DNA of 17,175 nucleotides from Ignavibacteria bacterium (lineage in GTDB: Bacteria > Bacteroidota > Ignavibacteria > Tepidaquicellales > OLB5). Positions 1-7,206 of this stretch are shown here, one piece after another. Both the position numbers and the translations under genes were made by a program. Under the pieces are notes generated by a model. It saw only the letters and a program-made list of their open reading frames with translations. It did no database searches and was not told the DNA's origin. The stretch covers positions 1-17,175 of the forward strand of contig JAUQWT010000111.1 in NCBI GenBank assembly GCA_030835005.1. Reading direction: 5' to 3'. Numbering within the stretch: the first letter of the stretch is position 1; every line of letters begins with the position of its first letter.

Positions 1-1
1 T

Positions 2-628
2 AACATAAACTCCGGTTTATTCCATTCAGCCAAAGTTCAAAAAGGATTCAGCATTTACTTCGGAATAAAAGGCAGCGCTGCATACATAAATGGCGATAAC
101 CCGCTTATAATGGATGCGAACAAGACATTCAGCATGATGCCCATGGCAGTACCGCAAATTCAGATCGGTTCGTTGTTCGGAACAGAAGTTTCAGCCAGAT
201 TTATGCCAACAATTTCGCTCGGGAAATACGGCTCATTCGAGACCTGGGGAATTGGGATAAAGCATGGATTCACCTCTCACTTAAAAAGCAGTCCAATAGA
301 TGGTGCAATAGGCTTTGCGTACAATAGCTTATCAATAAATGATTCAAAAGACGGCGAATTTGTAAAGGCTTCATCTTTTGCAATGAACCTTCAGTTCAGC
401 AAATCCCTTAGTGTATTCACTTTCTATACCGGTGTACAATATGAAATGACAAGTGTGGATCTTAAACTGAATTATCAGTACTTAACTGCTTCGATGTCAT
501 ACGAAAACGTAAACAAAGTTAAAGCAATTGTAGGTATGAACATTAAACTTGGCCCGGTAAACATAAACGGTGATTACAGTTTTGGCAAAACTAATTCAGT
601 AAGTGCAGGATTTGGTTTCGGATTCTAA
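2..628 (+). CDS. DUF6588-like outer-membrane beta-barrel protein, 3' part
   Basis: The reading frame is open from base 2 and runs without a stop to the TAA at 626-628, so the 5' end lies before the window. An internal ATG at 110 is not a likely start, because the residues before it (NINSGLFHSAKVQKG and on) continue the same kind of sequence. The protein shows alternating polar and hydrophobic strands rich in Gly, Ser and Asn, and it ends in aromatic residues (GFGFGF), as is usual for outer-membrane beta-barrels. The pattern PQIQIGSLFGTE...ARFMP...GIGIKHGF...SSPIDGAIGFAY resembles what I recall of the DUF6588 family of Bacteroidota, which has no established function. Family assignment is by memory of the pattern; barrel topology is inference. 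A strong terminator follows 20 bp after the stop, so this is the last gene of its transcript. Confidence 0.7.
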   Translation, partial: NINSGLFHSAKVQKGFSIYFGIKGSAAYINGDNPLIMDANKTFSMMPMAVPQIQIGSLFGTEVSARFMPTISLGKYGSFETWGIGIKHGFTSHLKSSPIDGAIGFAYNSLSINDSKDGEFVKASSFAMNLQFSKSLSVFTFYTGVQYEMTSVDLKLNYQYLTASMSYENVNKVKAIVGMNIKLGPVNINGDYSFGKTNSVSAGFGFGF

Positions 629-647
629 ATTAGTAATATTCCCAATT

Positions 648-680
648 AACCGGTCAGCTTTCAAAGCTTACCGGTTTTTT
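648..680 (+). terminator. Rho-independent terminator after the DUF6588-like gene
   Basis: AACCGGT (648-654) pairs with ACCGGTT (670-676), and the stem continues through a single C/T mismatch into AGCT...AGCT around a short TTCAA loop. The run of T at 675-680 follows immediately. The hairpin is close to a full palindrome. It separates the upstream gene from the T9SS gene starting at 737. Confidence 0.85.
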
Positions 681-736
681 CTATTGTCATTGCAATCAAA
701 AACTAAATTCGCTAAAATAACCCACACAGCATAAAA

Positions 737-2032
737 ATGAAGAAAATAACTGTAATTTCGCTTTTTTGCTTACATTCCCTGGGCATTTGGGGCCAAACCT
801 GGGAAGAACAGTCACCCCCGGTTGGCACTCCTGAACTTTATTCAGTATTTGCATTCAGCCGAGATATTGCCTGGGTAAGCGGAGCACAAGGAACAGTATT
901 GTGCACCTCCACGGGGGGTCTAACTTGGGTACCAAGGGCCAGCGCATTATTTCTGAGCACGACAGTATACGGGATCTTTGCTACGAGCCAGGATACTGCA
1001 TACTGTGTTTGTACTATTTCCGGTTCAGGCAAAGTTTTTAAAACAACTAACGCGGGGATAACGTGGATCCAAAAATTCACAAGACCAAGTACGACCCTGA
1101 AAGATATTGAATTTGTGAATAATCAAACCGGTTATATATATGGCAACCCAACTGGCGGAAAATGGTTTATTATGAGGACAACTAATGCCGCTTCAACCTG
1201 GGATAGCATTAATGTTACCCGTCCTGCTTCTTTTGATGTAGATGATCTTGCATGGCCAAATGCACTTCATGTAAAACAGATTAGTGTTGGAGGTCCTATC
1301 ATAATCTGGTTTGGCACTAATGCAGCTGCAATCATGCGAAGTACAAACTCAGGGGCGTTCTGGACAACAAATTCTACTCAGAGCAGTAATGTTTATGCTA
1401 TTACTTTCATAAATGATCAGCTTGGATTTGCAGGGGGACAGATACCTTATAAAACTGTCAATGGAGGCGTAAATTGGATCGTTCAGGGAGCTTATCCTAA
1501 TTCCGGGGACTTCTTTTCGTTTGTAAATTCTTCCGGTTACATATTTTACTCAAGCGGCGATAAGATCTGTGTTTCAACCAATAGCGGCACAAGTTTTGCT
1601 GTTCAGTATTCTCAGCCGAACCAGGAGTTTTACAGCCATTTGAGCTTTGTAACCGTTTCAAATGATCAACCCGTTTCAACTTTAACTGGCTGGGGTGTTA
1701 CTGATAATGGCAGTATTTCTCATTATACAGCGTCAATCGGAATTACTCCTATAGGGACAATTATTCCCAAGGATTTTTCTCTCAGGCAGAATTATCCAAA
1801 TCCTTTTAATCCGGTTACTTATATTGTTTTTGATCTTCCCAAAAGAGGATACCTGAGCCTTAAAGTTTATGACGTTAAAGGCAAACTTGTGAGAACACTT
1901 TTTTCGGGTGAGCTTAATGCCGGTTCATACAAAGCTGATTTTGATGCTTCAGAATTTCCAAGCGCTGCATTTTTTTACAGGCTTGAAACAGATAGTTATT
2001 CCGAAAGCAGGAAAATGATATTGATAAAGTAG
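737..2032 (+). CDS. Secreted Asp-box/Ycf48-like repeat protein with T9SS type A sorting domain
   Basis: Residues 1-20 form a Sec signal peptide (MKKIT, a hydrophobic core, then GIWGQ). Residues about 21-340 carry several Asp-box-like repeats of the form (S/T)-T-N-x-G-x-x-W, for example KTTNAGITW near 102, RTTNAASTW near 147, RSTNSGAFW near 201 and KTVNGGVNW near 239. These alternate with segments of the type V-x-F-x-x-x-x-x-G-(Y/F), as in Ycf48-like and sialidase-type beta-propellers. Residues about 341-431 are a C-terminal type IX secretion sorting domain: FSLRQNYPNPFNPVTY at about 347-362, then LKVYDVKGKLVRTL, and FFYRLET near the end. The protein should be exported by Sec to the periplasm, moved across the outer membrane by T9SS, and either released or attached to the surface. 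Length (431 aa) suggests a single propeller plus CTD. The substrate or binding partner cannot be read from the sequence. No Shine-Dalgarno precedes the ATG. Confidence 0.88.
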   Translation: MKKITVISLFCLHSLGIWGQTWEEQSPPVGTPELYSVFAFSRDIAWVSGAQGTVLCTSTGGLTWVPRASALFLSTTVYGIFATSQDTAYCVCTISGSGKVFKTTNAGITWIQKFTRPSTTLKDIEFVNNQTGYIYGNPTGGKWFIMRTTNAASTWDSINVTRPASFDVDDLAWPNALHVKQISVGGPIIIWFGTNAAAIMRSTNSGAFWTTNSTQSSNVYAITFINDQLGFAGGQIPYKTVNGGVNWIVQGAYPNSGDFFSFVNSSGYIFYSSGDKICVSTNSGTSFAVQYSQPNQEFYSHLSFVTVSNDQPVSTLTGWGVTDNGSISHYTASIGITPIGTIIPKDFSLRQNYPNPFNPVTYIVFDLPKRGYLSLKVYDVKGKLVRTLFSGELNAGSYKADFDASEFPSAAFFYRLETDSYSESRKMILIK

Positions 2033-2054
2033 GTTTCAATCTAAATCATCTGCA

Positions 2055-2085
2055 TTGAATAAAACCCTTAAATTAGATATTTTTG
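2055..2085 (+). promoter_or_regulatory. Candidate Bacteroidota-type promoter for the tRNA
   Basis: TATTTTTG at 2078-2085 fits the Bacteroidota -7 consensus TAnnTTTG exactly. A TTG at 2055-2057 lies 20 bp upstream, where the -33 element is expected. Transcription would start near 2090, about a dozen bases before the mature tRNA. A TATAAT at 2086-2091 overlaps the region and could be an alternative sigma-70-style -10, but it has no -35 at the usual distance. Confidence 0.5.
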
Positions 2086-2102
2086 TATAATTTGTAAAAA
2101 AA

Positions 2103-2175
2103 GCTAGCGTAGCTCAGTTGGTAGAGCAGCGCATTCGTAATGCGCAGGCCACCGGTTCGACCCCGGTCGCTAGCT
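2103..2175 (+). tRNA. tRNA-Thr (anticodon CGU)
   Basis: A complete cloverleaf is visible. The acceptor stem is GCTAGCG (2103-2109) with CGCTAGC (2168-2174). The D arm is GCTC/GAGC around AGTTGGTA. The anticodon stem is GCGCA/TGCGC with loop TTCGTAA, and the T arm is ACCGG/CCGGT with loop TTCGACC. Anticodon CGT is at 2136-2138 and reads ACG (Thr). The discriminator base is T2175 and CCA is not encoded, so it must be added after transcription. The variable loop has 5 bases. It stands alone, not in a tRNA cluster. Confidence 0.97.
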
Positions 2176-2193
2176 CTTTAAATATTCATGTTT

Positions 2194-2227
2194 GGTTCAG
2201 GAACGCTTATTCCTGAACCGTTTTTTT
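2194..2227 (+). terminator. Rho-independent terminator of the tRNA-Thr transcript
   Basis: GGTTCAGGAA (2194-2203) is a perfect 10-bp inverted repeat with TTCCTGAACC (2210-2219), with a CGCTTA loop. A G and seven T (2221-2227) follow. It sits 18 bp after the tRNA and before the glycosyltransferase coding region. It also overlaps the first codons of a naive longest reading frame for that gene, which argues against the upstream ATG at 2188. Confidence 0.92.
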
Positions 2228-2244
2228 ATGATTTAAACCGGCCA

Positions 2245-2249
2245 AAGGA
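2245..2249 (+). promoter_or_regulatory. Possible ribosome binding site deciding a GTG start
   Basis: AAGGA lies four bases before the GTG at 2254. It is the only plausible initiation signal between the tRNA terminator and the first conserved part of the glycosyltransferase. The spacing is short and most genes here have no Shine-Dalgarno, so support is moderate. Confidence 0.4.
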
Positions 2250-2253
2250 AAAA

Positions 2254-3804
2254 GTGGATCAAATTCAAGCCACAGCAGTAACAATAGATAAAAAGAAATA
2301 TTACTTTCTCGCTGCAATTTTAATAGCAGCTATTGCAGGGTTGATCTCTCAATATTATTCCTATCTTTACGATTTCAATTATGCATACAGAGATGCAATT
2401 TACAGGATGGAAGCTGCAAGGAGATTCTTTGATTCAAATAATCCCGGTATTTATAACCAGCTTGGGTCAGTCTGGCTGCCAATTCCGAATCTGATATTAA
2501 TGCCTTTTGCATATTTTGACTATCTCTGGAAAACGGGACTTGCGGCAAGCATTGTAAATTTACCTTTATTTGTAATGAGCTCTGCTGTTATATTTCTATC
2601 TGTAAAAAGATTGACCCGAAATGTGATTGCAACATGGTTTGGTTTTTTGATCTTTGTTTTCAATTGCAACATCCTCTACTATCAGACTACTGCAATGACT
2701 GAGCAATTTTACCTTACTTTTTTGATCTGCAGTTTTTATTTGCTGCTGATTTGGTCAATTGAGAGTAAAACAAAATACCTAATTTACTCATCAGTATTTA
2801 TTTCTCTAGGAATCGGTACACGTTATGATGCTTGGCCGGTGGCAATAGTTTCAATGACTCTCGTCTTTCTTATCTGCATTTTGGAAAAGAACAAACCATG
2901 GAAGAACTTATTACTTTTTAGCCTGATCCCGCTATCGACAATATCAGCCTGGTTACTATACAATTGGATTCGTTTTGGTGATCCCCTGGAATTTTCGAGG
3001 GGTGAATTCTCTACATTACACCAGCTTAAATATTACGAAGAAGCCGGAAGGTTACTCACAAAGAACAACTTCTTGCTTTCTGCAAAAGTGTATCTCAGTT
3101 CAATTTTATCATACTCAGGAAGTTTTCTGACATTGTTTGCTTTTATTGGGCTGGTAATGTACATGCTTAAGAATAAATTTTCAGCCAGATCGCTGCCCGT
3201 ATATGTTCTTTGGGTAGCTCTGCCAACAACGCTAATCTTGCTTTACAAAGGACAGTTGATAATTGAAACCCCTTATTCTGAGCCTGCGGGTTACTTTAAC
3301 AGCCGGTACGGTTTGTATCTATTTCCTGCAATTGCAGTTTTTTCAGGAATTGCTGCTTCGTACCTTCTAAGTTCTTTTAGAAAGAGTTTTGTTTTGTTAC
3401 TGCTTGTGTATGTTTTTGTAATTCAACAAATGGTTTTTTATGATGAATTTCCGGATAATATTCCTGCCCTTGCTGAAGGAGAATTTTCCAACAGCAAAAC
3501 CAGCGAAAATCTATCGAAATACCTGAAGGAAAATTATAATGGAGGTAAAATTCTTTACGATAATGTTATATTTGCACTGCATCCGTGGACGGGTATAGAT
3601 TTGTCCGAGAGGATCAATTTTTATACTTTTGAACTGGGTGAAAAAGCGGTCATGGATCCCGCCAAATATGTTAATTGGGTTTTGTTCTATAAGAATGCAC
3701 CAAATGATAAGATCTACGAATCACTGAAGAATAATCCCGCATTTCTGAGGGATTTCGAATTGAAATTTGCTGAAAACGGTGTTGAAGCATATTCTAAAAA
3801 ATAA
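2254..3804 (+). CDS. Multi-spanning GT39/ArnT-like glycosyltransferase
   Basis: Integral inner-membrane protein of about 516 aa with roughly 9-10 hydrophobic segments, followed by a soluble C-terminal tail (last ~120 residues). After the first TM segment (about residues 17-33 from the GTG) comes a loop with YRDAIYRMEAARRFFDSNNP and then GSVWLPIPN (about 71-79). This is the periplasmic acidic loop and W-L-P element seen in GT39/PMT-like and ArnT-like enzymes, which move a sugar from a polyprenyl-phosphate donor to lipid or protein acceptors on the outer face of the inner membrane. The reading frame extends upstream to an ATG at 2188, but that ATG lies before the tRNA terminator hairpin and would make the first residues from terminator sequence. 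GTG 2254 with an AAGGA before it is preferred. Donor and acceptor cannot be inferred. It ends 23 bp before the DUF885 gene, so the two may be co-transcribed. Confidence 0.75.
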   Translation: MDQIQATAVTIDKKKYYFLAAILIAAIAGLISQYYSYLYDFNYAYRDAIYRMEAARRFFDSNNPGIYNQLGSVWLPIPNLILMPFAYFDYLWKTGLAASIVNLPLFVMSSAVIFLSVKRLTRNVIATWFGFLIFVFNCNILYYQTTAMTEQFYLTFLICSFYLLLIWSIESKTKYLIYSSVFISLGIGTRYDAWPVAIVSMTLVFLICILEKNKPWKNLLLFSLIPLSTISAWLLYNWIRFGDPLEFSRGEFSTLHQLKYYEEAGRLLTKNNFLLSAKVYLSSILSYSGSFLTLFAFIGLVMYMLKNKFSARSLPVYVLWVALPTTLILLYKGQLIIETPYSEPAGYFNSRYGLYLFPAIAVFSGIAASYLLSSFRKSFVLLLLVYVFVIQQMVFYDEFPDNIPALAEGEFSNSKTSENLSKYLKENYNGGKILYDNVIFALHPWTGIDLSERINFYTFELGEKAVMDPAKYVNWVLFYKNAPNDKIYESLKNNPAFLRDFELKFAENGVEAYSKK

Positions 3805-3827
3805 GTTATTCAATTAACAGTTATCAT

Positions 3828-5576
3828 ATGAAACATTCAATAATTATTATAATTGCACTAGTTATGATTTCATTAACATCAGAAGCGCAAGATGCGAATA
3901 AACAACTGTGGGATCTTTTTTCAACTTATGATGAGTATAATCTCCGCTCTTACCCCGAAGGAGCTACTTATGAAGGTGATCATCGATTCGATGACCAGCT
4001 CTCTGATCAATCAGACAAAGCAACAATTGAAAGCTACGATCAAACACGTGCATTCCGGAAAGATCTCTTGAGTATTGATTATAATTCCTTATCAACAGAG
4101 AACAAGCTTAATTATGACTTATTCAAGAGAAGTCTTGACCTAAGCCTTGAGGGTGAGAAATTCCACTGGCATTATACTCCAATTGGACAACAAGGCGGCA
4201 TTCATATTGGTTTCCCGCAAATCGTCAACTATCAGCCGCACACGACATATGAAGAATTTCAGAAGTATTTAAAAAGGCTGCGTGGTTTTCAGAAGCAAGT
4301 TGACGATGTTATTGATAATATGAAAAAAGGAATGGCACTTGGCTTAATGCCTCCCTCATTTATCATAGAGCAAACCCTCCCTCAAATGGAAAGCATAATG
4401 AATGTTAAACCCGAAGAGTCTGTTTTCTATTCAATATTTAAGAAAGAAAACAAATTAAGCGTTGAAGAAAAAGAAAAAGTTTCTGCAGAACTTAAGGAAT
4501 TGATCGAAAATAGTGTCAATCCCGCATACAAAAAACTCCATGAATTTGTAAAGATCGAATACCTCCCGAAATGCAGGAAAGAAGCAGGAATTTGGTCGCT
4601 CCCGGATGGTAAAGAAAGGTATGAAAACTCCGTAAAATACTACACTACACTTGATTCAACAGCTGATGAGATCCACACGATCGGGATGAACGAGGTTGCA
4701 CGAATACGCGGTGAAATGGAAAAACTGAAAGATAGTATTGGTTTCAAAGGCAGCCTTGATGAATTCAATACTTTTCTGAAAACGGACGAACAGTTTTATT
4801 ATAAAGATAAGAACGATCTGCTGAATGGTTTCAGGGCTATTCTGAAAAGAATGGACTCTAAATTGCCTGAACTATTCAGTCATTTGCCTGAAGTAGGTTA
4901 TGACCTGTTCGAAATGGAAGAATTCCGCGCAAAATCTGCTCCTGCCGCATATTACTATTCTGCTCCGGAAGACAGGTCACGCCCCGGATATTTTTATGTT
5001 AATACTTACAATCTTAAGGCCAGGCCTATTTATACAATGACAGCGCTTGCATTGCACGAAGCTGTTCCTGGCCACCATTTGCAGATATCATTGGCTCAGG
5101 AACTAAAAGGACTGCCTAAATTCCGAAGAGATTATTCTGTAACAGCTTTTGTAGAAGGCTGGGGACTGTATGCAGAACATCTTGGATATGAAACCGGTAT
5201 GTATGATGACATCTACCAAAAATATGGCGCACTTACTTTTGAGATGTGGCGTGCATGCCGGCTTGTTGTTGATACAGGCATTCATGAAAAAATGTGGACG
5301 CGTGAAGAGGCATATGAGTTTATGAAGAAAAATACGCCTAACTCGGAACAGGATATTCAGTCAGAAATTGACAGGTATATTTCCTGGCCGGGGCAGGCTC
5401 TTGCCTACAAAATGGGTGAATTGAAAATGAAAGAACTAAGGAAACTTGCCGAATCAAAGCTTGGAGAGAAGTTTGATGTAAAGGAATTTCATGATGTATT
5501 GCTGAAAAACGGAGCCATCCCTTTGATCCTTCTTGAGAAGAATATTATCGAATGGATCAGATCGAAACAAAGCTAA
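3828..5576 (+). CDS. Periplasmic DUF885-family zinc peptidase
   Basis: 582 aa, starting with a Sec signal peptide (MKHSIIIIIALVMISLTSEAQ, cleavage near residue 21). The rest has the helical layout of the DUF885 family. The family's metal site is visible: HEAVPGHHLQ at residues 410-419 (His410, Glu411, His416 of the HExxxGH-like motif) and, 26 residues later, EGWGLYAE (Glu443-Glu450), which supplies the third ligand. A conserved element YYYSAPEDRSRPGYFYVNTYN precedes it. Members are predicted zinc carboxypeptidase-like hydrolases of the periplasm, and most are uncharacterised, so the substrate is unknown. The length is typical (550-620 aa) and all expected motifs are present, so the gene looks intact. 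It follows the glycosyltransferase by 23 bp without a terminator, and ends 16 bp from the convergent potassium channel gene. Confidence 0.88.
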   Translation: MKHSIIIIIALVMISLTSEAQDANKQLWDLFSTYDEYNLRSYPEGATYEGDHRFDDQLSDQSDKATIESYDQTRAFRKDLLSIDYNSLSTENKLNYDLFKRSLDLSLEGEKFHWHYTPIGQQGGIHIGFPQIVNYQPHTTYEEFQKYLKRLRGFQKQVDDVIDNMKKGMALGLMPPSFIIEQTLPQMESIMNVKPEESVFYSIFKKENKLSVEEKEKVSAELKELIENSVNPAYKKLHEFVKIEYLPKCRKEAGIWSLPDGKERYENSVKYYTTLDSTADEIHTIGMNEVARIRGEMEKLKDSIGFKGSLDEFNTFLKTDEQFYYKDKNDLLNGFRAILKRMDSKLPELFSHLPEVGYDLFEMEEFRAKSAPAAYYYSAPEDRSRPGYFYVNTYNLKARPIYTMTALALHEAVPGHHLQISLAQELKGLPKFRRDYSVTAFVEGWGLYAEHLGYETGMYDDIYQKYGALTFEMWRACRLVVDTGIHEKMWTREEAYEFMKKNTPNSEQDIQSEIDRYISWPGQALAYKMGELKMKELRKLAESKLGEKFDVKEFHDVLLKNGAIPLILLEKNIIEWIRSKQS

Positions 5577-5592
5577 GGCACAACAATCCGGA

Positions 5593-6609
5593 CTATGGTG
5601 TCTGAAATTTCTCTTTTAACAACATTCTTTCTTCAGGGTTAGTTATTACGATTATTTTGCTGTTTCTTGAGATAGTATGATCACTTTGGGGATTGTAAGT
5701 CCATTCTTCTTCATAAACCACTGCAAGTAAAAGAGTATTAGGAAACTTGTGCAATTCAAGATCTGCGATCTTGCTTCCTTCATGATTTTCATTCAGAGTT
5801 ATTTCTTCAACACGCAGATTCTTCTCTTTATCAGAAAGCAGCCTGTCAAGAAAGCCTATCACAACCGGCCTGATCATTTCAGAAGCCATTCTCATACCGG
5901 CAATAAAGTTTTCTGTTATAACACTATCGGCTCCGGCTTTTTTCATTTTCTGCTGGTTTGCGGCTTCAAGGCATCGTGCAACTACTTTTATAGATGGATT
6001 GATGTATTTTGCTGTCAGACTGATAACAAGGTTCTGATTATCATCTCCTGTTGCAGCAAAAATCCCTTTTGCTGTTTTTATCCCTGCCTTTTCGAGCACT
6101 TCTTCAATGTCTGCATCCCCTGTTAATGTAATGACTTTAGGATACTTCTCTGAGACTATCTGAATGATCTCTTCATCTTTATCAATTACAACACAGGTCC
6201 TGTCTGTTGAATACAATTCATTTAATATTACTGAACCAACCCTGCCTGCACCGCAAATGATATAATGATTCTCGAGTTTGTTTATCATTTTTTTCATCCT
6301 TCTCTTCTTGAATGTTTCCTTTAGCTGCCCTTCAACAATTATTGCTGTAAATGTTGAAATTATATAAGTTGCTGTTCCAATTCCTGTAAAGGCTATCAAT
6401 ATAGTAAATAATCTGCCTGTGGAGTTATTGGTAAGATCTATAATTTCACCGTAGCCAATTGTAAGAATAGTAATGACTGTCATGTACAGGCAATCAAGTA
6501 ACGAATATTGACCGCCGCCTATATACCAATATCCCGTTGTTCCTGAAACGAGAATAAAAGCCAGCAATATAAAAGGGATACTGAATTTTCTGAGTAATTC
6601 TGATGCCAT
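5593..6609 (-). CDS. Two-TM potassium channel with RCK (TrkA-N/TrkA-C) domain
   Basis: 338 aa. TM1 spans about residues 10-30. A pore helix leads to the selectivity filter TIGYGE at 50-55, and TM2 spans about 66-92. A basic linker (KKRRMKK) is followed by an RCK domain beginning HYIICGAGRVGS, with the Rossmann glycine motif G120-A-G-R-V-G125 and an acidic VIDKDEE at the end of the second strand, consistent with NAD(H) or nucleotide binding. Residues about 255-335 form a TrkA-C-like regulatory domain. This is the MthK/Kch-type arrangement, which forms tetrameric K+ channels gated by Ca2+, nucleotides or other ligands on the cytoplasmic ring. The filter is complete, so the gene should be functional. 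It is divergent from the SixA-like gene across about 80 bp and has no Shine-Dalgarno. The gating ligand cannot be read from the sequence. Confidence 0.9.
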   Translation of the reverse strand: MASELLRKFSIPFILLAFILVSGTTGYWYIGGGQYSLLDCLYMTVITILTIGYGEIIDLTNNSTGRLFTILIAFTGIGTATYIISTFTAIIVEGQLKETFKKRRMKKMINKLENHYIICGAGRVGSVILNELYSTDRTCVVIDKDEEIIQIVSEKYPKVITLTGDADIEEVLEKAGIKTAKGIFAATGDDNQNLVISLTAKYINPSIKVVARCLEAANQQKMKKAGADSVITENFIAGMRMASEMIRPVVIGFLDRLLSDKEKNLRVEEITLNENHEGSKIADLELHKFPNTLLLAVVYEEEWTYNPQSDHTISRNSKIIVITNPEERMLLKEKFQTP

Positions 6610-6616
6610 CTTAACA

Positions 6617-6649
6617 CAAATTTAACAAAACGCGCTTATATAAACACTG
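6617..6649 (-). promoter_or_regulatory. Candidate promoter of the potassium channel gene
   Basis: On the minus strand TAAATTTG (6624 to 6617) matches TAnnTTTG, with a GTG (one mismatch to TTG) 20 bp upstream at 6647-6645. The implied start is only a few bases before the ATG at 6609, so the mRNA would be almost leaderless. Such octamers are common by chance in AT-rich DNA. Confidence 0.3.
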
Positions 6650-6677
6650 ATATTAATGTTTAAAATGATTATTTTTG
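6647..6677 (+). promoter_or_regulatory. Candidate promoter of the sixA-like/ppk1 group
   Basis: TATTTTTG at 6670-6677 matches the TAnnTTTG -7 consensus, and a CTG (one mismatch to TTG) lies exactly 20 bp upstream at 6647-6649. Its -33 position coincides with that of the divergent channel promoter. It also supports translation starting at ATG 6692 rather than at the in-frame ATG 6656, which would lie upstream of the transcript start. Confidence 0.35.
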
Positions 6678-6691
6678 TCTTTCTAAAACCA

Positions 6692-7195
6692 ATGCATACA
6701 CTTTTCCTTCTCAGGCACGCAAAATCCAGCTGGGATAACGCTATTCTGGATGATATTGATAGGCCTCTTAATAAAAGAGGCAAGGGTGATGCGCCTCTTA
6801 TGGGCAGGTTTCTTACAGAAAAAGGTGATATCCCTGAACTTATAATATCCAGCACAGCAAAAAGAGCGCTCAGCACTGCAAAAAGAGTTGCAAATGAGAT
6901 CGGATACAAAAGCAGCAAGATCAAAAAAAATGAAAAGCTCTATATGGCAGATACAGAAGATTTCAGGAATGTAATTGAGGAGATTGATGATAACATTCGC
7001 AAGCTCATGCTGGTAAGTCATAATAACGGGATAACAGATTTTGCCAATTTTATTAGCAATAGTGATATCGGGAACATCCCAACCTGCGGAATTGTAAAAA
7101 TTGAATTTACATTAACAAGATGGAAAGATATAACGCATACGAAAGGCAGGCTGATCTATTTTGAATTTCCAAAGAACATCTTAAGACATAGCTGA
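6692..7195 (+). CDS. SixA-like phosphohistidine phosphatase (histidine phosphatase superfamily)
   Basis: From ATG 6692 the protein is 167 aa and begins MHTLFLLRHAKSSW, the typical opening of this family. The catalytic RH pair is Arg8-His9. A second conserved arginine lies in STAKRALSTAKR (Arg58), and the second catalytic histidine is His110 in SHNNGITDF. These make the two-histidine pocket that takes phosphate onto His9. Family members remove phosphate from phosphohistidine in proteins (SixA on ArcB/PTS components in E. coli), but this short subgroup is mostly uncharacterised. The reading frame extends 12 codons further up to an ATG at 6656; the extension is poorly suited and overlaps the likely promoter. 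It lies 11 bp before ppk1, so the two are surely co-transcribed. PPK1 itself works through a phosphohistidine, which makes a functional link possible. Confidence 0.82.
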   Translation: MHTLFLLRHAKSSWDNAILDDIDRPLNKRGKGDAPLMGRFLTEKGDIPELIISSTAKRALSTAKRVANEIGYKSSKIKKNEKLYMADTEDFRNVIEEIDDNIRKLMLVSHNNGITDFANFISNSDIGNIPTCGIVKIEFTLTRWKDITHTKGRLIYFEFPKNILRHS

Positions 7196-7206
7196 AATAA
7201 TATTAT

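Noticed and set aside
838..1080. Short antisense open frames inside the T9SS gene and similar ones elsewhere
   Set aside because: All are opposite or out-of-frame shadows of genes with recognisable families, without any domain of their own.
2034..2067. Imperfect inverted repeat GGTTTCAAT ... ATTGAATAAAACC after the T9SS gene
   Set aside because: The stem needs bulges and there is no T run. It overlaps the better promoter candidate of the tRNA, so I did not call a terminator.
5749..6126. Open frame antisense to the potassium channel gene, rich in Cys and Phe
   Set aside because: It is the complement of a clear, motif-complete gene, has low-complexity composition and no initiation signal.
6656..6691. 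Upstream ATG giving the SixA-like protein 12 more residues
   Set aside because: The MHTLFLLRHAK start at 6692 fits the family, and the extension contains the likely -7 promoter element.
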